From: Nocardia suismassiliense
GTDB lineage: Bacteria > Actinomycetota > Actinomycetes > Mycobacteriales > Mycobacteriaceae
NCBI RefSeq assembly: GCF_900269665.1
Contig: NZ_LT985361.1
Location: forward strand, 6,918,881 to 6,982,880
Length of the DNA: 64,000 bases
Direction: 5' to 3'
The translations under genes were made by a program, and so were the position numbers. Positions 1-8,572 of this stretch are shown here, piece by piece (position 1 is the first letter of the stretch; the number at the start of each line of letters is the position of its first letter). The notes under the pieces are model-generated. The model did no database searches and was not told the DNA's origin. It worked only from the letters and a program-made list of their open reading frames with translations.

Positions 1-229
1 CGCCATCCCTCCGCCGGCGTCAGATGGGTATAAGACACAGGAATGCGCCAACCACCTTGTGTGCGCACGCCACTCGTCCCTGCGACACCCACAGCGTGCC
101 CAGCCCCCGACCACCGCCCACCGGTTTCCTCTGCCGCACAGAAACCGCCAGCAGTCGCCGCTTATCTCCCCTCCGACCACCTTCGACAGCACGCGAGTGC
201 CCCCGCCAACCGGCCAAGGGTCACCGACA

Positions 230-915
230 GGAACATGAGGACGCCTACAGCGAATGGGAACGCCACAAGGTCCCGCACGGTCACCGCCAACCCGTCGAAC
301 GGGACATGAAGGCGACGAAACGCGAGTGAGCGTGCCATCACGTCCCGCCCGCCGATTAGCAGCCCGCTCAACGGAACATGACGGCAGCAAACGCGAGGAA
401 GCTCGCCATGGTCTCCCGCTCGATAATCAGCAGCCCACCGAGTGGCACATGACGGCGGCAGAACGCGAAAAGGCACACCCTGAGGTCCCGCTCAGCTACG
501 GTCGGCCCGCCAAGCGGGACCCGACAGCGCAAACGCGAGGAAGCACGCCATGGTGTCCCACTCGATGATCGGCAGCCCGCCGAACGGGACATAGCAGCGG
601 CAAATGCGACTAGGCGCGCCGTGAGGTCCCGGTCGGTGATGGTCAGCTCGCCCAATGGGACATGACAACGGCGGAACGCAAGCAAGCGCACCATCATGTC
701 CCGCTCGGTGATCGGCAAACCGCTGAACGGGACATGGCGGTGGCGGAACGCGAGTAAGCGCGCCATGGTGTCCCGCTCGGCGATGGGTGGCTCCCGAGCG
801 GGACGTGACGGCGGCGAAACGCGAGTATGCGCGCCGTGATGTCCCCCTCGGTGATCAGCGGGCCGCCGAACGGGACATGACGGCGGCGAAATGCGAGTGG
901 GCACGCATTGGTGTC
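230..915. repeat. Tandem array of a 71-72 bp hairpin repeat, ten imperfect copies
   Basis: The core GGGACATGA (or a one- or two-base variant) recurs at 230, 301, 373, 444, 516, 586, 657, 729, 800 and 872, a spacing of 71 or 72 bp each time. Most copies are preceded 24 bp upstream by the reverse complement, giving CATGTCCCG-N24-CGGGACATG; the pair at 695-703 and 728-736 is perfect over 9 bp. Copies differ by substitutions and the last half-copy fades near 1003. The flanks 1-229 and 916-1118 show no gene. A second array with the same period and geometry lies at 24613-24940. The role is unknown. Confidence 0.85.
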
Positions 916-1118
916 CAGTTGGTGCTCACTGAAGGCTGAGCCGCCATGGCTGCTCGCCCCCTATGGCTGCCATGTGGAAGTGCGGGCAGGTCCCGTCGAA
1001 ACGGAACATGGTTGCGGCCGTGCGAACCAGAGGGCTGGTCGCCGTGTGTGGAGCACACGGTCTGCCCATTCCACGGCTGCTTGCCTTCCGCCGGCTGGGG
1101 CCATCCAGACCTGCCGGA

Positions 1119-2723
1119 CTACTCCCCGACGTGCCCGTTGGTGTCCGGGTCGACCGCGCCACCGGCGTGGGCGAACTCGGACAGGGCGGCCGCCAGCGAA
1201 TGGGGGACGCGGGCGTGGACTCGGGTGCCACCTTCCTCGTGGGTGGAGTCGAGGATGCGGCCGTCGGCGTGGATGCGGGCGAGCAGGTCGCCGCGGCTGT
1301 AGGGGACGAGGACGCTGACTTCGACGTCGAGGCCGCCGAGCACTTCGGCCAGGCGGTCGCGGAGGGTGTCGATGCCGAGGCCGGTGTGTGCGGAGACGAA
1401 GGCGGCGTCGGGTAGCTGGCCGCGCAGGCGGGTGAGCGCCATCGGGTCAAGTGCGTCGATCTTGTTGACCACCAGCAGTTCCGGCGGGGCCGGGGTGCCC
1501 TGCTCCTTGATCACGTCGGTGATCACCTCGCGGACCGCTTTGATCTGTTCGGCGGGCAGCGCGTCGGAACCGTCGACGACGTGCAGCAGCAGGTCGGCGC
1601 CGGTCACCTCCTCCAGCGTCGACCGGAACGCCTCGACCAGCTGGGTCGGCAGGTGCCGGACGAAACCGACGGTGTCGGTGAACACGACCTCGCGGCCGTC
1701 GTCGAGATCGGCGCGACGAGTCGTCGGATCCAAGGTCGCGAACAGTGCGTCCTGCACCAGCAGCCCGGCGCCGGTCAGCGCGTTCATCAGGCTGGACTTG
1801 CCCGCATTGGTGTAGCCGACGATCGCCACCGACGGGATGCCGCTGGAATTACGGCGGGCCCGCATGGTGTCGCGCGCGGTCTTCATCTCCCGGATCTCGC
1901 GGCGCAGCTTGGCCATCCGCTCACGGATGCGCCGGCGATCGGTCTCGATCTTCGTCTCACCGGGACCACGCAGACCCACACCGCCGCCGTTGCCACCGGC
2001 CCGGCCACCGGCCTGGCGGGACATGGACTCACCCCAGCCGCGCAGTCGCGGCAGCATGTATTCCATCTGTGCCAGCGCGACCTGCGCCTTGCCTTCGCGG
2101 GAGGTGGCGTGCTGGGCGAAGATGTCCAGGATCAGTGCGGTCCGGTCGATCACCTTGACCTTGACGACCTTCTCCAGCGCGGTCAGCTGCGCGGGTGTCA
2201 GTTCACCGTCACAGATCACGGTGTCGGCGCCGGTTTCCAGCACCACGGCGCGCAGCTCTTCGGCCTTGCCGGAGCCGATGTAGGTGGCCGGGTCCGGCTT
2301 GTCCCTGCGCTGGATCAGCCCTTCGAGCACCTCGGAACCGGCGGTCTCGGCGAGCGCGGCCAGTTCGGTCATGCTCGCGTCGGCCTGCGCCGCACTGCCC
2401 GCGGTCCACACACCGACCAGCACGACCCGTTCCAGGCGCAGTTGCCGGTACTCGACCTCGGTGATGTCGGTGAGTTCGGTGGACAGCCCGGCGACTCGGC
2501 GCAGCGAACTACGCTCATCGAGCTGCATCTCGCCCACGGTGGGGTCGGCGCTGGTCCAGCCGCCGGACCGCTTCATCCGCGCGGCGTGCTCGGCGACCAC
2601 ATCACCGGTCTCGGCCTCGTCGGCCGATGCGTCGGTGGCGGCATCGTCGAGCTGGATGTCGTCATCGGCCGTCTCGGTGAAGTCGTCGGCCGGAGTGAAT
2701 TCATAAACTTTAGATTTCGTCAT
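1119..2723 (-). CDS. hflX: GTPase HflX
   Basis: Ribosome-associated GTPase of the Obg-HflX superfamily, expected to bind the 50S subunit and rescue or split stalled ribosomes. The protein is 534 aa. An N-terminal HflX domain (about 95-230) contains the glycine-rich GGRAGGNGGG linker and GPGETKIETDRR (about 239-265). The G domain follows with G1 GYTNAGKSS (303-311), G3 DTVGF (350-354) and G4 NKID. The ATG at 2723 was chosen; the frame is open back to 3230, but that extension has no family character. The first 90 residues are acidic and low-complexity, as in actinobacterial homologues. It is the last gene before the repeat array and the counterpart of Rv2725c. Confidence 0.93.
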   Translation of the reverse strand: MTKSKVYEFTPADDFTETADDDIQLDDAATDASADEAETGDVVAEHAARMKRSGGWTSADPTVGEMQLDERSSLRRVAGLSTELTDITEVEYRQLRLERVVLVGVWTAGSAAQADASMTELAALAETAGSEVLEGLIQRRDKPDPATYIGSGKAEELRAVVLETGADTVICDGELTPAQLTALEKVVKVKVIDRTALILDIFAQHATSREGKAQVALAQMEYMLPRLRGWGESMSRQAGGRAGGNGGGVGLRGPGETKIETDRRRIRERMAKLRREIREMKTARDTMRARRNSSGIPSVAIVGYTNAGKSSLMNALTGAGLLVQDALFATLDPTTRRADLDDGREVVFTDTVGFVRHLPTQLVEAFRSTLEEVTGADLLLHVVDGSDALPAEQIKAVREVITDVIKEQGTPAPPELLVVNKIDALDPMALTRLRGQLPDAAFVSAHTGLGIDTLRDRLAEVLGGLDVEVSVLVPYSRGDLLARIHADGRILDSTHEEGGTRVHARVPHSLAAALSEFAHAGGAVDPDTNGHVGE

Positions 2724-3252
2724 ACAAGATCCATGATCCCACGATGCACCGACATGGCGCATTCGGATATTTCGCACAGCGTGTTGGACGCTGCCGAGCG
2801 GTGTCCGTCCACCCAACAGGCGCGGCCCGATGAAGTATTCCCTGGTGGCTGCCGACCAATCCGTGGCGATCGCGTTCGATGTGAGCGGAATCGGCGGGCG
2901 CGACATGCCGCCGAGGCCAGCCGTCACCGACCGCCACGCTCGAACGGCGCCGTCGGACCTCGCATGATCCGACAACACAGACACGCCACGGCCAACTGAC
3001 CCGACAAACACAGACACGCCACGGCCAACGAATCGGGACCGCCGACAACCGCGGCGATCCGGCCCAGGTCGATGGTCCAGATCTCCCGTCGGCCACTGGG
3101 GATCGCGGCGACCGGATCCTCGGTGGGTACGCCGAGTTCCCAGGCATAGTCCCGGCTGGGACCGTGCCGAGCGGCACGCCCATGTGCGGCGGCGTACCCG
3201 GCTGTCGGTCTGTAGCGATGCCCCGTGCAATCAGCAGGCCGGCGAGACCGGG
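2724..3252. other. Gap between hflX and dapF with a 27-bp direct repeat
   Basis: These 529 bases separate dapF from hflX on the same strand, unusually far for this conserved pair. A block ending in ACACGCCACGGCCAAC occurs twice, at 2970-2996 and 3002-3029, nearly identical over 27 bp. Open frames on the minus strand (for example 2924-3271) run through it, but I recognise no domain and they overlap dapF; a decayed gene is possible. It probably carries the hflX promoter. Confidence 0.4.
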
Positions 3253-4143
3253 TCAGAGCTGCTGCCACCAACCTTCAGCAATAGTTCCCGAGGCCACCAG
3301 CACCGACGGCCCACGCAGCGAAGCACTACCGCCCGCGAACCCGACCGTGACCGCACCACCGGGGACCCGCACGCGAACCTCCCCCGTATCGGAGGCGATC
3401 CGGAACCCCTCACGAACCAGCGCCGCCGCGGCAGCAGCGACGGTTCCGGTTCCGCAAGAACGGGTTTCGCCGACCCCACGCTCATACACCCGCATATCGA
3501 CCGAACGCTCCGCGTCCAGCGCGGTCAAAATCTCCACGTTGACACCATGCGGAAAAAGATCCGGGTCATAACCAGGCGGCACAGTGAGGTCCAGCTTGGC
3601 CAACCCCTCCGCGGACAGCTCGGGATCAACACAGGCCAGATGCGGATTCCCGACATCGATACCGACCCCGGGATACGCCCAGCCCGCGACGGTCGCAGTG
3701 GATGCACCGAGTTCCCGAACGGGCCCCATGTCCACGGTGACCTCACCGTCCACCGCAGTGGCGGAATGCACCACGACCGGCCGCCCACCCGCGCGGCTGA
3801 CGACAACGAATTCCTTGCTGTCCTCCAGCCCCGAAGCCACCAGATAGTGCGCGAACACCCGCACACCGTTCCCGCACATCTCGGCGATCGAACCATCGGC
3901 ATTGCGGTAGTCCATGAACCAATCCGCATCACCCACTCCAGCGGGCAGCTCGTCGAGCACCCCCGCCGCACGCAACGCACCAGCTCGCGCCACCCGCAGC
4001 ACACCGTCGGCACCCAAACCGCGCTGACGGTCGCACAGCGCGCTGACCCGCTCGGCGGTCAGCTCCAGGCGAACCTCGAGGTCCGGCAGCAGCACGAAAT
4101 CGTTCTGGGTGCCGTGCCCCTTGGTGAACTCGATATCCGACAC
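3253..4143 (-). CDS. dapF: Diaminopimelate epimerase DapF
   Basis: Cytoplasmic PLP-independent epimerase converting LL- to meso-diaminopimelate, the precursor of lysine and of the peptidoglycan cross-link. The 296-aa length is normal. Two homologous alpha/beta halves each bring one catalytic cysteine: Cys90 in EMCGNG and Cys230 in RSCGTGT, both present. The N-terminal FTKGHGTQNDF signature is intact. The ATG at 4143 is used. The gene lies 24 bp downstream of the SPOUT methyltransferase gene and probably shares its transcript with miaA. Equivalent to Rv2726c. Confidence 0.96.
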   Translation of the reverse strand: MSDIEFTKGHGTQNDFVLLPDLEVRLELTAERVSALCDRQRGLGADGVLRVARAGALRAAGVLDELPAGVGDADWFMDYRNADGSIAEMCGNGVRVFAHYLVASGLEDSKEFVVVSRAGGRPVVVHSATAVDGEVTVDMGPVRELGASTATVAGWAYPGVGIDVGNPHLACVDPELSAEGLAKLDLTVPPGYDPDLFPHGVNVEILTALDAERSVDMRVYERGVGETRSCGTGTVAAAAAALVREGFRIASDTGEVRVRVPGGAVTVGFAGGSASLRGPSVLVASGTIAEGWWQQL

Positions 4144-4167
4144 GTGCGTGTTCTCCCTACCTTGTCG

Positions 4168-5004
4168 TCATTTGGCAAACGTCCGGCGCTGCCGGGAAAT
4201 TTCGTACAGTGCGACGGCGGCCGCCGAGGGCGCGCCGAGCGAGCTGGCGGTGCCGCCCATCGGAATGTGCACCATGTCGTCGCAGGCGTCCTGCCAGGCG
4301 GCGCTCATCCCGGTGGTCTCGTTGCCGACGACGAGGATGGTGGCCTCGGTGAAGTCGTAGTCGTAGGCCGCGCGCGGTCCGTGCTCGTCGGTGCCGACGA
4401 TCCGGGTGGGGATGCCGCGGCGCACCTGTCTGTCCCGGAATTCGAGCACCTGCGCGGCGCCGGCCGCCCGCAACACCGGCATCGCGAACAGCGAACCGGT
4501 GGACGCGCGCACGGCCTGCGGGTCGTACTGGTCGGCGCCGTGCCCGGTGACGATTACCCCGCTGGCACCGAACGCGTCGGCGGACCGGATCAGCGTGCCT
4601 AGGTTGCCCGGCGAGTTGGGCCGGTCGAACACCACGACCACGGGCGCGTCCTCGCCGGGCTCCCCCGGTTCGAAGGTGTCCAGTTCCTGCTGACGCGACA
4701 CCGCGACAGCCACCAACTCCGGTATGCCGCCGACCTTTTCGCCGAGCTCGGCCATCAACTCCGGCACCAGCCCGACCTGCGGAACGTCGCTGGTGTCCAG
4801 TAGCTCCCTGGCCCAGCTGGACAGATCAGGGGTGCCGAGACGGTAGAGCAGCGTCTCCAGCGGCCAGTCGTTGGCGACGGCCTGGGTGATCGGGCGCACG
4901 CCCTGCACCAGGAAGCGCCCGTCGCGGTGGCGTTTGGTCCGGTTGTTCAGGTAGGCCTGCCACACCTGGACCGAGGCATTGCGGGTGCTCACACGTCGGG
5001 TCAC
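4168..5004 (-). CDS. TrmH/SpoU-family RNA 2'-O-methyltransferase
   Basis: Predicted AdoMet-dependent ribose methyltransferase acting on rRNA or tRNA. A substrate-binding N-terminus (about 10-110) precedes the SPOUT knot with motif 1 in RPNSPGNLGTLIRSADA (about 128-144), motif 2 around LVVGNETTGMS (224-234) and motif 3 around IPMGGTASSLGAPSAAAVALYE (247-268). Motif 3 has Gly-Ala-Pro where most relatives have Asn-Val-Ser. The start is the GTG at 5004, whose last two bases lie in the miaA stop (GTGA), implying translational coupling; the frame continues upstream inside miaA, and a second GTG at 4992 is possible. Length 278 aa. The gene sits between miaA and dapF, which I remember as adjacent in M. 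tuberculosis. Specific target unknown. Confidence 0.85.
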   Translation of the reverse strand: MTRRVSTRNASVQVWQAYLNNRTKRHRDGRFLVQGVRPITQAVANDWPLETLLYRLGTPDLSSWARELLDTSDVPQVGLVPELMAELGEKVGGIPELVAVAVSRQQELDTFEPGEPGEDAPVVVVFDRPNSPGNLGTLIRSADAFGASGVIVTGHGADQYDPQAVRASTGSLFAMPVLRAAGAAQVLEFRDRQVRRGIPTRIVGTDEHGPRAAYDYDFTEATILVVGNETTGMSAAWQDACDDMVHIPMGGTASSLGAPSAAAVALYEISRQRRTFAK

Positions 5005-5954
5005 TGCGGAGTCCGTTCTTTCTCGTCGAGCAGGGCGAGCGCGGTCGCCACCAGATCGGGGGCGGCACCGTCCACCCAGCGCACCCGTGGGTCCCGCCGG
5101 AACCACGAGCGCTGCCGTCGAACGTAGCGCCGGGTGCCGATCAGGGTGCGTTCTTGCGCATGCTTCATGTCGTATTCGTTGTCGAGATACGCCAGGACTT
5201 GTGCGTACCCGATGGCGCGCCGGGCGGTCACGCCGTCACGCAGGCCCTGGTCGATCAGCCCGCGTACCTCGTCGACCAGCCCGGCGGCGAACATCAACTC
5301 GGTGCGGCGTTCGATCCGCTCGTCCAGCTCGGCGGTCTCGCGATCGACACCGATGATCACCGTGCCCCAGCGCGGCCTGCCGATCTCGGGTGCAGACGCG
5401 GCGAACGGCTGACCGGTCAGCTCGACGACCTCGAGCGCGCGCACCATGCGGCGGCCGTCGGTGGGCAGGATGGTGGCCGCGGCAGCGGGATCGGCCTGCC
5501 GCAGCGCCGCATGCACGGCGGCGACACCGCCCTCGGCGAGCACCGCCTCCCACCGCGCCCGCACGGCCGGGTCGGTGGCCGGGAACTCCCACTTGTCCAG
5601 CAGCGCTTGCACATACATCATCGACCCGCCGACGATGACGGGAACGCGGCCGCGCGCCATGATCGCGGCCACGTCCGCGCTCGCCGCGGCCTGATAGGCG
5701 GCGACGGTCGCGGTTTCGGTCACATCGAGCACATCGAGCTGGTGATGCGGGATGTCACGCCGTTCGGCGACGCTGAGTTTCGCGGTGCCGACGTCCATGC
5801 CGCGGTAGAGCTGCATCGCGTCGATGTTGACGATCTCGCCGCCGAGCCGTTCGGCGAGGTCCAGGCCGAGGTTCGATTTACCGGTGGCGGTGGGGCCGAC
5901 CACCGCGATCGGGGTGATGTCGGAGTCACTCACACGGACCTCGCCGGTCGCCAC
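5001..5954 (-). CDS. miaA: tRNA dimethylallyltransferase MiaA
   Basis: Transfers dimethylallyl from DMAPP to N6 of A37 in tRNAs reading UNN codons. The 317-aa protein has the P-loop GPTATGKS (20-27), the nearby IDAMQLYRGMDVGTAK stretch, DIPHHQLD, and the GGSMMYVQALL segment typical of the family. The ATG at 5954 is used; a GTG seven codons later is possible. Its substrate product is normally modified further by MiaB, encoded 4 kb away in this window. The stop overlaps the GTG of the downstream methyltransferase by GTGA. Corresponds to Rv2727c. Confidence 0.96.
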   Translation of the reverse strand: MATGEVRVSDSDITPIAVVGPTATGKSNLGLDLAERLGGEIVNIDAMQLYRGMDVGTAKLSVAERRDIPHHQLDVLDVTETATVAAYQAAASADVAAIMARGRVPVIVGGSMMYVQALLDKWEFPATDPAVRARWEAVLAEGGVAAVHAALRQADPAAAATILPTDGRRMVRALEVVELTGQPFAASAPEIGRPRWGTVIIGVDRETAELDERIERRTELMFAAGLVDEVRGLIDQGLRDGVTARRAIGYAQVLAYLDNEYDMKHAQERTLIGTRRYVRRQRSWFRRDPRVRWVDGAAPDLVATALALLDEKERTPQ

Positions 5955-6024
5955 TGGCTCATCTGATACCCGACGCCGAAAGACGCGCCCCGCTCGGCTC
6001 CGCCGCTCTGCCCATAACTCGCGC

Positions 6025-6780
6025 TCATGCGGACACCGTCCCGGCAGGTCGCCACAGACTCACCTGATATCCGACCCCGAAAGGCGCGTCGCTGTACAGC
6101 GTCTCGACCATCGGATCAGTCTCGAACAACCCGGCCAGCACCTGATAGGCGGCCCGCCCGGACATCACGAGTTCCGCGCACAGCGCCGGATCCTGCGAGC
6201 GCAACGCAGCCCGATCCCCCGCGGCCAACGCGCGATCGAGTTCGTTCTGCACACCGGCGGCCCGCTCATCGAGATAGCCGGGCGCTTTCAACGACAACGT
6301 CGCAGCACCGTCGGCCACCACGAGCACGCCGTGCTGCCCGGCAGAACCATTCAGCTCCGCCCGCAATTTCGCACCGAGTTCGACGCAGCGGTCCTCCGAC
6401 GTATCGGCGGCGACGATCCGAACGTCCGCGTCGATGGCGGGCGCCACCTGCTCCCGCAACCATCCAGCGATCAACACCGGCAGCGGAAGCTGAGCATCCG
6501 GTTCGGCTGTAGCGGTCGCGGAAAGCGCGACCCGGACATCCGTCCCGAAGCCGCGAAACGTACCGACCGTTTCCGGACCGAACACCTGGTCGGCGGCACC
6601 GGTACCGATTACTGTCCAGCGGTCTGACACCCGCGCGAGCGCGGTCGCGGCGTCGAGCACGGCGGCCCGCAGCACCGACCGCGGATCGCCCGCGTGACCG
6701 GGAACCGCGCCTGTCACACCGCCGCAGAGCTCGGGCACCAGGATCGGCGGCGACGGGACCAGGGCGGCAATCGGGATCAC
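6025..6780 (-). CDS. Class III extradiol dioxygenase-like protein (Rv2728c type)
   Basis: A 251-aa alanine-rich protein whose start (IAALVPSPPILVPEL) and general layout match the conserved mycobacterial protein beside miaA, placed in the LigB-like class III extradiol dioxygenase fold. I cannot assign the usual metal ligands with certainty, so enzymatic activity is unproven. It starts at the ATG at 6780 and ends 70 bp before miaA, so the two are probably co-transcribed. It diverges from the DUF349 gene across a 253-bp gap. The constant position beside miaA points to a housekeeping role that is still undefined. Confidence 0.7.
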   Translation of the reverse strand: MIPIAALVPSPPILVPELCGGVTGAVPGHAGDPRSVLRAAVLDAATALARVSDRWTVIGTGAADQVFGPETVGTFRGFGTDVRVALSATATAEPDAQLPLPVLIAGWLREQVAPAIDADVRIVAADTSEDRCVELGAKLRAELNGSAGQHGVLVVADGAATLSLKAPGYLDERAAGVQNELDRALAAGDRAALRSQDPALCAELVMSGRAAYQVLAGLFETDPMVETLYSDAPFGVGYQVSLWRPAGTVSA

Positions 6781-7033
6781 GGGCTAACCGTAACCGTTGC
6801 GCGGGACACCGATACGCACCGCGGGTACCGCCCAGCTTCGAGTGTCTCTGCCGCAAACCTGGCCGAGATTGCTACTGTTCGAGGAGCTACAACCCAGGTC
6901 ATCAGGGGTTGCAATCCCCGTGATTCCGCCGAGTGAGGGCATGGGTCGATGGTCACAAGAGCTCGGACCGGGTTCAATGGGATGAGCTAGGGCGTAACCA
7001 GGCAGCCGTGACGCGCGGCAGGGACGAGGAGCA

Positions 7034-8395
7034 ATGACCGACAGCAACGGAACCGCGAAAGCCAGCCCCGGCGCGATGCCGCGCTCTTCCGGTGCCCCGA
7101 AACCCGGCGGCTCGGTCCAACCTCCCAAGCCGCACGCGACGCCGGGCCAGACTCAGCACCCGCACCCCGTGGTGCCCACCGTCTCCGATCCCAGCGCATG
7201 GGGCCGGGTCGACGAGGACGGCACCGCCTGGGTGAAGACCGCCGAGGGCGAACGTCAGGTCGGCTCCTGGCAGGCCGGTGACGCCGCCGAGGGGCTGGCC
7301 CACTTCGGCCGCCGCTTCGACGACCTGGCCACCGAGGTCGCGCTGCTCGAGGCGCGTCTGGCTGCAGGCGCGGATGCCCGCAAGACCAAGGCCGCCGCCG
7401 TCGCCCTCGCCGAATCGCTGCCCACCGCCGCCGTGATCGGCGATATCGACGGGCTGGCCAAGCGGCTCGCGGCAATCGCCGAACACTCCGAAGAGGCGGC
7501 CGCGCACGCCAAGGAGGAGAAGGACCGCGCGCGCCACGAGCACACCGAGCGCAAGGAAGCGCTGTGCGCCGAGGCCGAGAAGATCGCCGCCGAATCCACC
7601 CAGTGGAAGGCCGCGGGCGACCGGCTGCGCGAGATCCTCGACGAGTGGAAGTCGATCCGCGGCGTGGACCGCAAGGTCGACGACGCGCTGTGGAAGCGCT
7701 ACTCCAAGGCCCGCGAGGCGTTCAACCGCAGGCGCGGTGCGCACTTCGCCGAGCTCGACCGGGAACGCGCGTCCGCGAAGACCCGCAAGGAAGAGCTGTG
7801 CGTGCGCGCCGAGGAGCTGTCCGGCTCGACCGACTGGGTCGGCACCGCGGGCATCTTCCGTGACCTGCTCGCCGAGTGGAAGGCCGCGGGCCGGGCGCCG
7901 CGCGAAGCCGACGAGGCCCTGTGGCGGCGCTTCAAGAGCGCGCAGGACGTGTTCTTCGCCGCCCGCAACGCCGCCGTCACCGAGCGCGACGCCGAGTTCG
8001 ACCACAACGCGGCCGCCAAGGAAGAACTGCTGCAGGCCTACGAGCACATCGACCCGGCCAACGGCTTGGAAGCCGCCCGCGCCTCGCTGCGCGAGTTGCA
8101 GGACAAGTGGGACGCCATCGGCAAGGTGCCGCGCGAACGCATTCAGGAACTGGAAGGCAAGCTGCGCGCCATCGAGAAGCGGGTCCGCGACGCGGTCGAC
8201 GCGCAGTGGCGCCGCACCGACCCGGAGGCGATGGCCCGCGCGGCCCAATTCCGGGAGCGGGTAGCGCAATTCGAGGAGCAGGCCGCCAAGGCCCAGGCCG
8301 CGGGCAAGGCACGCGACGCCGAGAAGGCCCTCGAACAGGCCAAGCAGTGGCGTGAATGGGCCGAGGCCGCCGAAGGCGCGGTCACCAATCTCTAG
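7034..8395 (+). CDS. DUF349 domain protein (Rv2731 type)
   Basis: A 453-aa, highly charged, mostly alpha-helical protein. After a Pro/Gly-rich leader (1-45) comes a WGRVDEDGTAWVKTAEGERQVGSW segment, then a heptad-rich coiled-coil region with several DUF349 repeats, visible as recurring W-K-x-[IA]-[GR] and LW-x-R[FY]-x-x-A units at about 200-225, 285-310 and 365-380. The ATG at 7034 has a strong GAGGAG site eight bases before it. The function of DUF349 proteins in actinobacteria is not established. The gene faces the next membrane-protein gene and is followed by a large inverted repeat. Confidence 0.85.
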   Translation: MTDSNGTAKASPGAMPRSSGAPKPGGSVQPPKPHATPGQTQHPHPVVPTVSDPSAWGRVDEDGTAWVKTAEGERQVGSWQAGDAAEGLAHFGRRFDDLATEVALLEARLAAGADARKTKAAAVALAESLPTAAVIGDIDGLAKRLAAIAEHSEEAAAHAKEEKDRARHEHTERKEALCAEAEKIAAESTQWKAAGDRLREILDEWKSIRGVDRKVDDALWKRYSKAREAFNRRRGAHFAELDRERASAKTRKEELCVRAEELSGSTDWVGTAGIFRDLLAEWKAAGRAPREADEALWRRFKSAQDVFFAARNAAVTERDAEFDHNAAAKEELLQAYEHIDPANGLEAARASLRELQDKWDAIGKVPRERIQELEGKLRAIEKRVRDAVDAQWRRTDPEAMARAAQFRERVAQFEEQAAKAQAAGKARDAEKALEQAKQWREWAEAAEGAVTNL

Positions 8396-8402
8396 CTAGA
8401 CC

Positions 8403-8480
8403 CAGCCGCACACTTTTTGACGCGCCGCATATCGAATCGCATGCGATTTGGTGTGCGCCTCGTCAGAAAGTGTGCGGCTG
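8403..8480. terminator. 20-bp inverted repeat with a nested palindrome between convergent genes
   Basis: The arms 8403-8422 and 8461-8480 are complementary at 19 of 20 positions (CAGCCGCACACTTTTTGACG and its partner). Inside the loop lies a perfect 14-bp palindrome AATCGCATGCGATT at 8435-8448. It begins just after the DUF349 stop codon and before the convergent membrane-protein gene, so a bidirectional terminator is the simplest reading. It is unusually long and regular for one, and a small mobile hairpin element is an alternative. Confidence 0.65.
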
Positions 8481-8524
8481 CTCTACGTCACACCGGCGAG
8501 CGGCCAGCACCCCGGGCGGCGCAC

Positions 8525-8572
8525 ACGCTCGGGCAGCGCTACTCCCGCGAACGCTCGGGCAGCGCTACTCCC
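8525..8572. repeat. 22-bp direct repeat at the end of the membrane-protein gene
   Basis: ACGCTCGGGCAGCGCTACTCCC occurs at 8525-8546 and again at 8551-8572, a 26-bp period. The second copy contains the stop codon and last codons of the minus-strand membrane-protein gene, so the first looks like a short tandem duplication of that gene's 3' end. Confidence 0.75.

Noticed and set aside
368..904. Long minus-strand open frame with about 24-residue repeats inside the first repeat array
   Set aside because: The DNA period is sometimes 71 and sometimes 72 bp, so the frame drifts from unit to unit; other frames are equally open. The conserved part is the palindrome, not a peptide.
230..915. CRISPR array
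   Set aside because: There is no constant 28-37-bp repeat with unique spacers, every segment of the unit is related, and no cas gene is nearby.
2724..3230. N-terminal extension of HflX to 3230
   Set aside because: The extra 169 residues are low-complexity and unlike any HflX; the ATG at 2723 gives the normal architecture.
2924..3271. 115-codon minus-strand frame between dapF and hflX
   Set aside because: It overlaps the end of dapF, includes the direct repeats and matches no family that I recognise; kept only as a possible relic.
1581..4602. Long plus-strand frames opposite hflX and dapF (up to 472 codons)
   Set aside because: They are antisense shadows of clear genes in a GC-rich genome, with His/Arg/Gly-rich composition and no recognisable domain.
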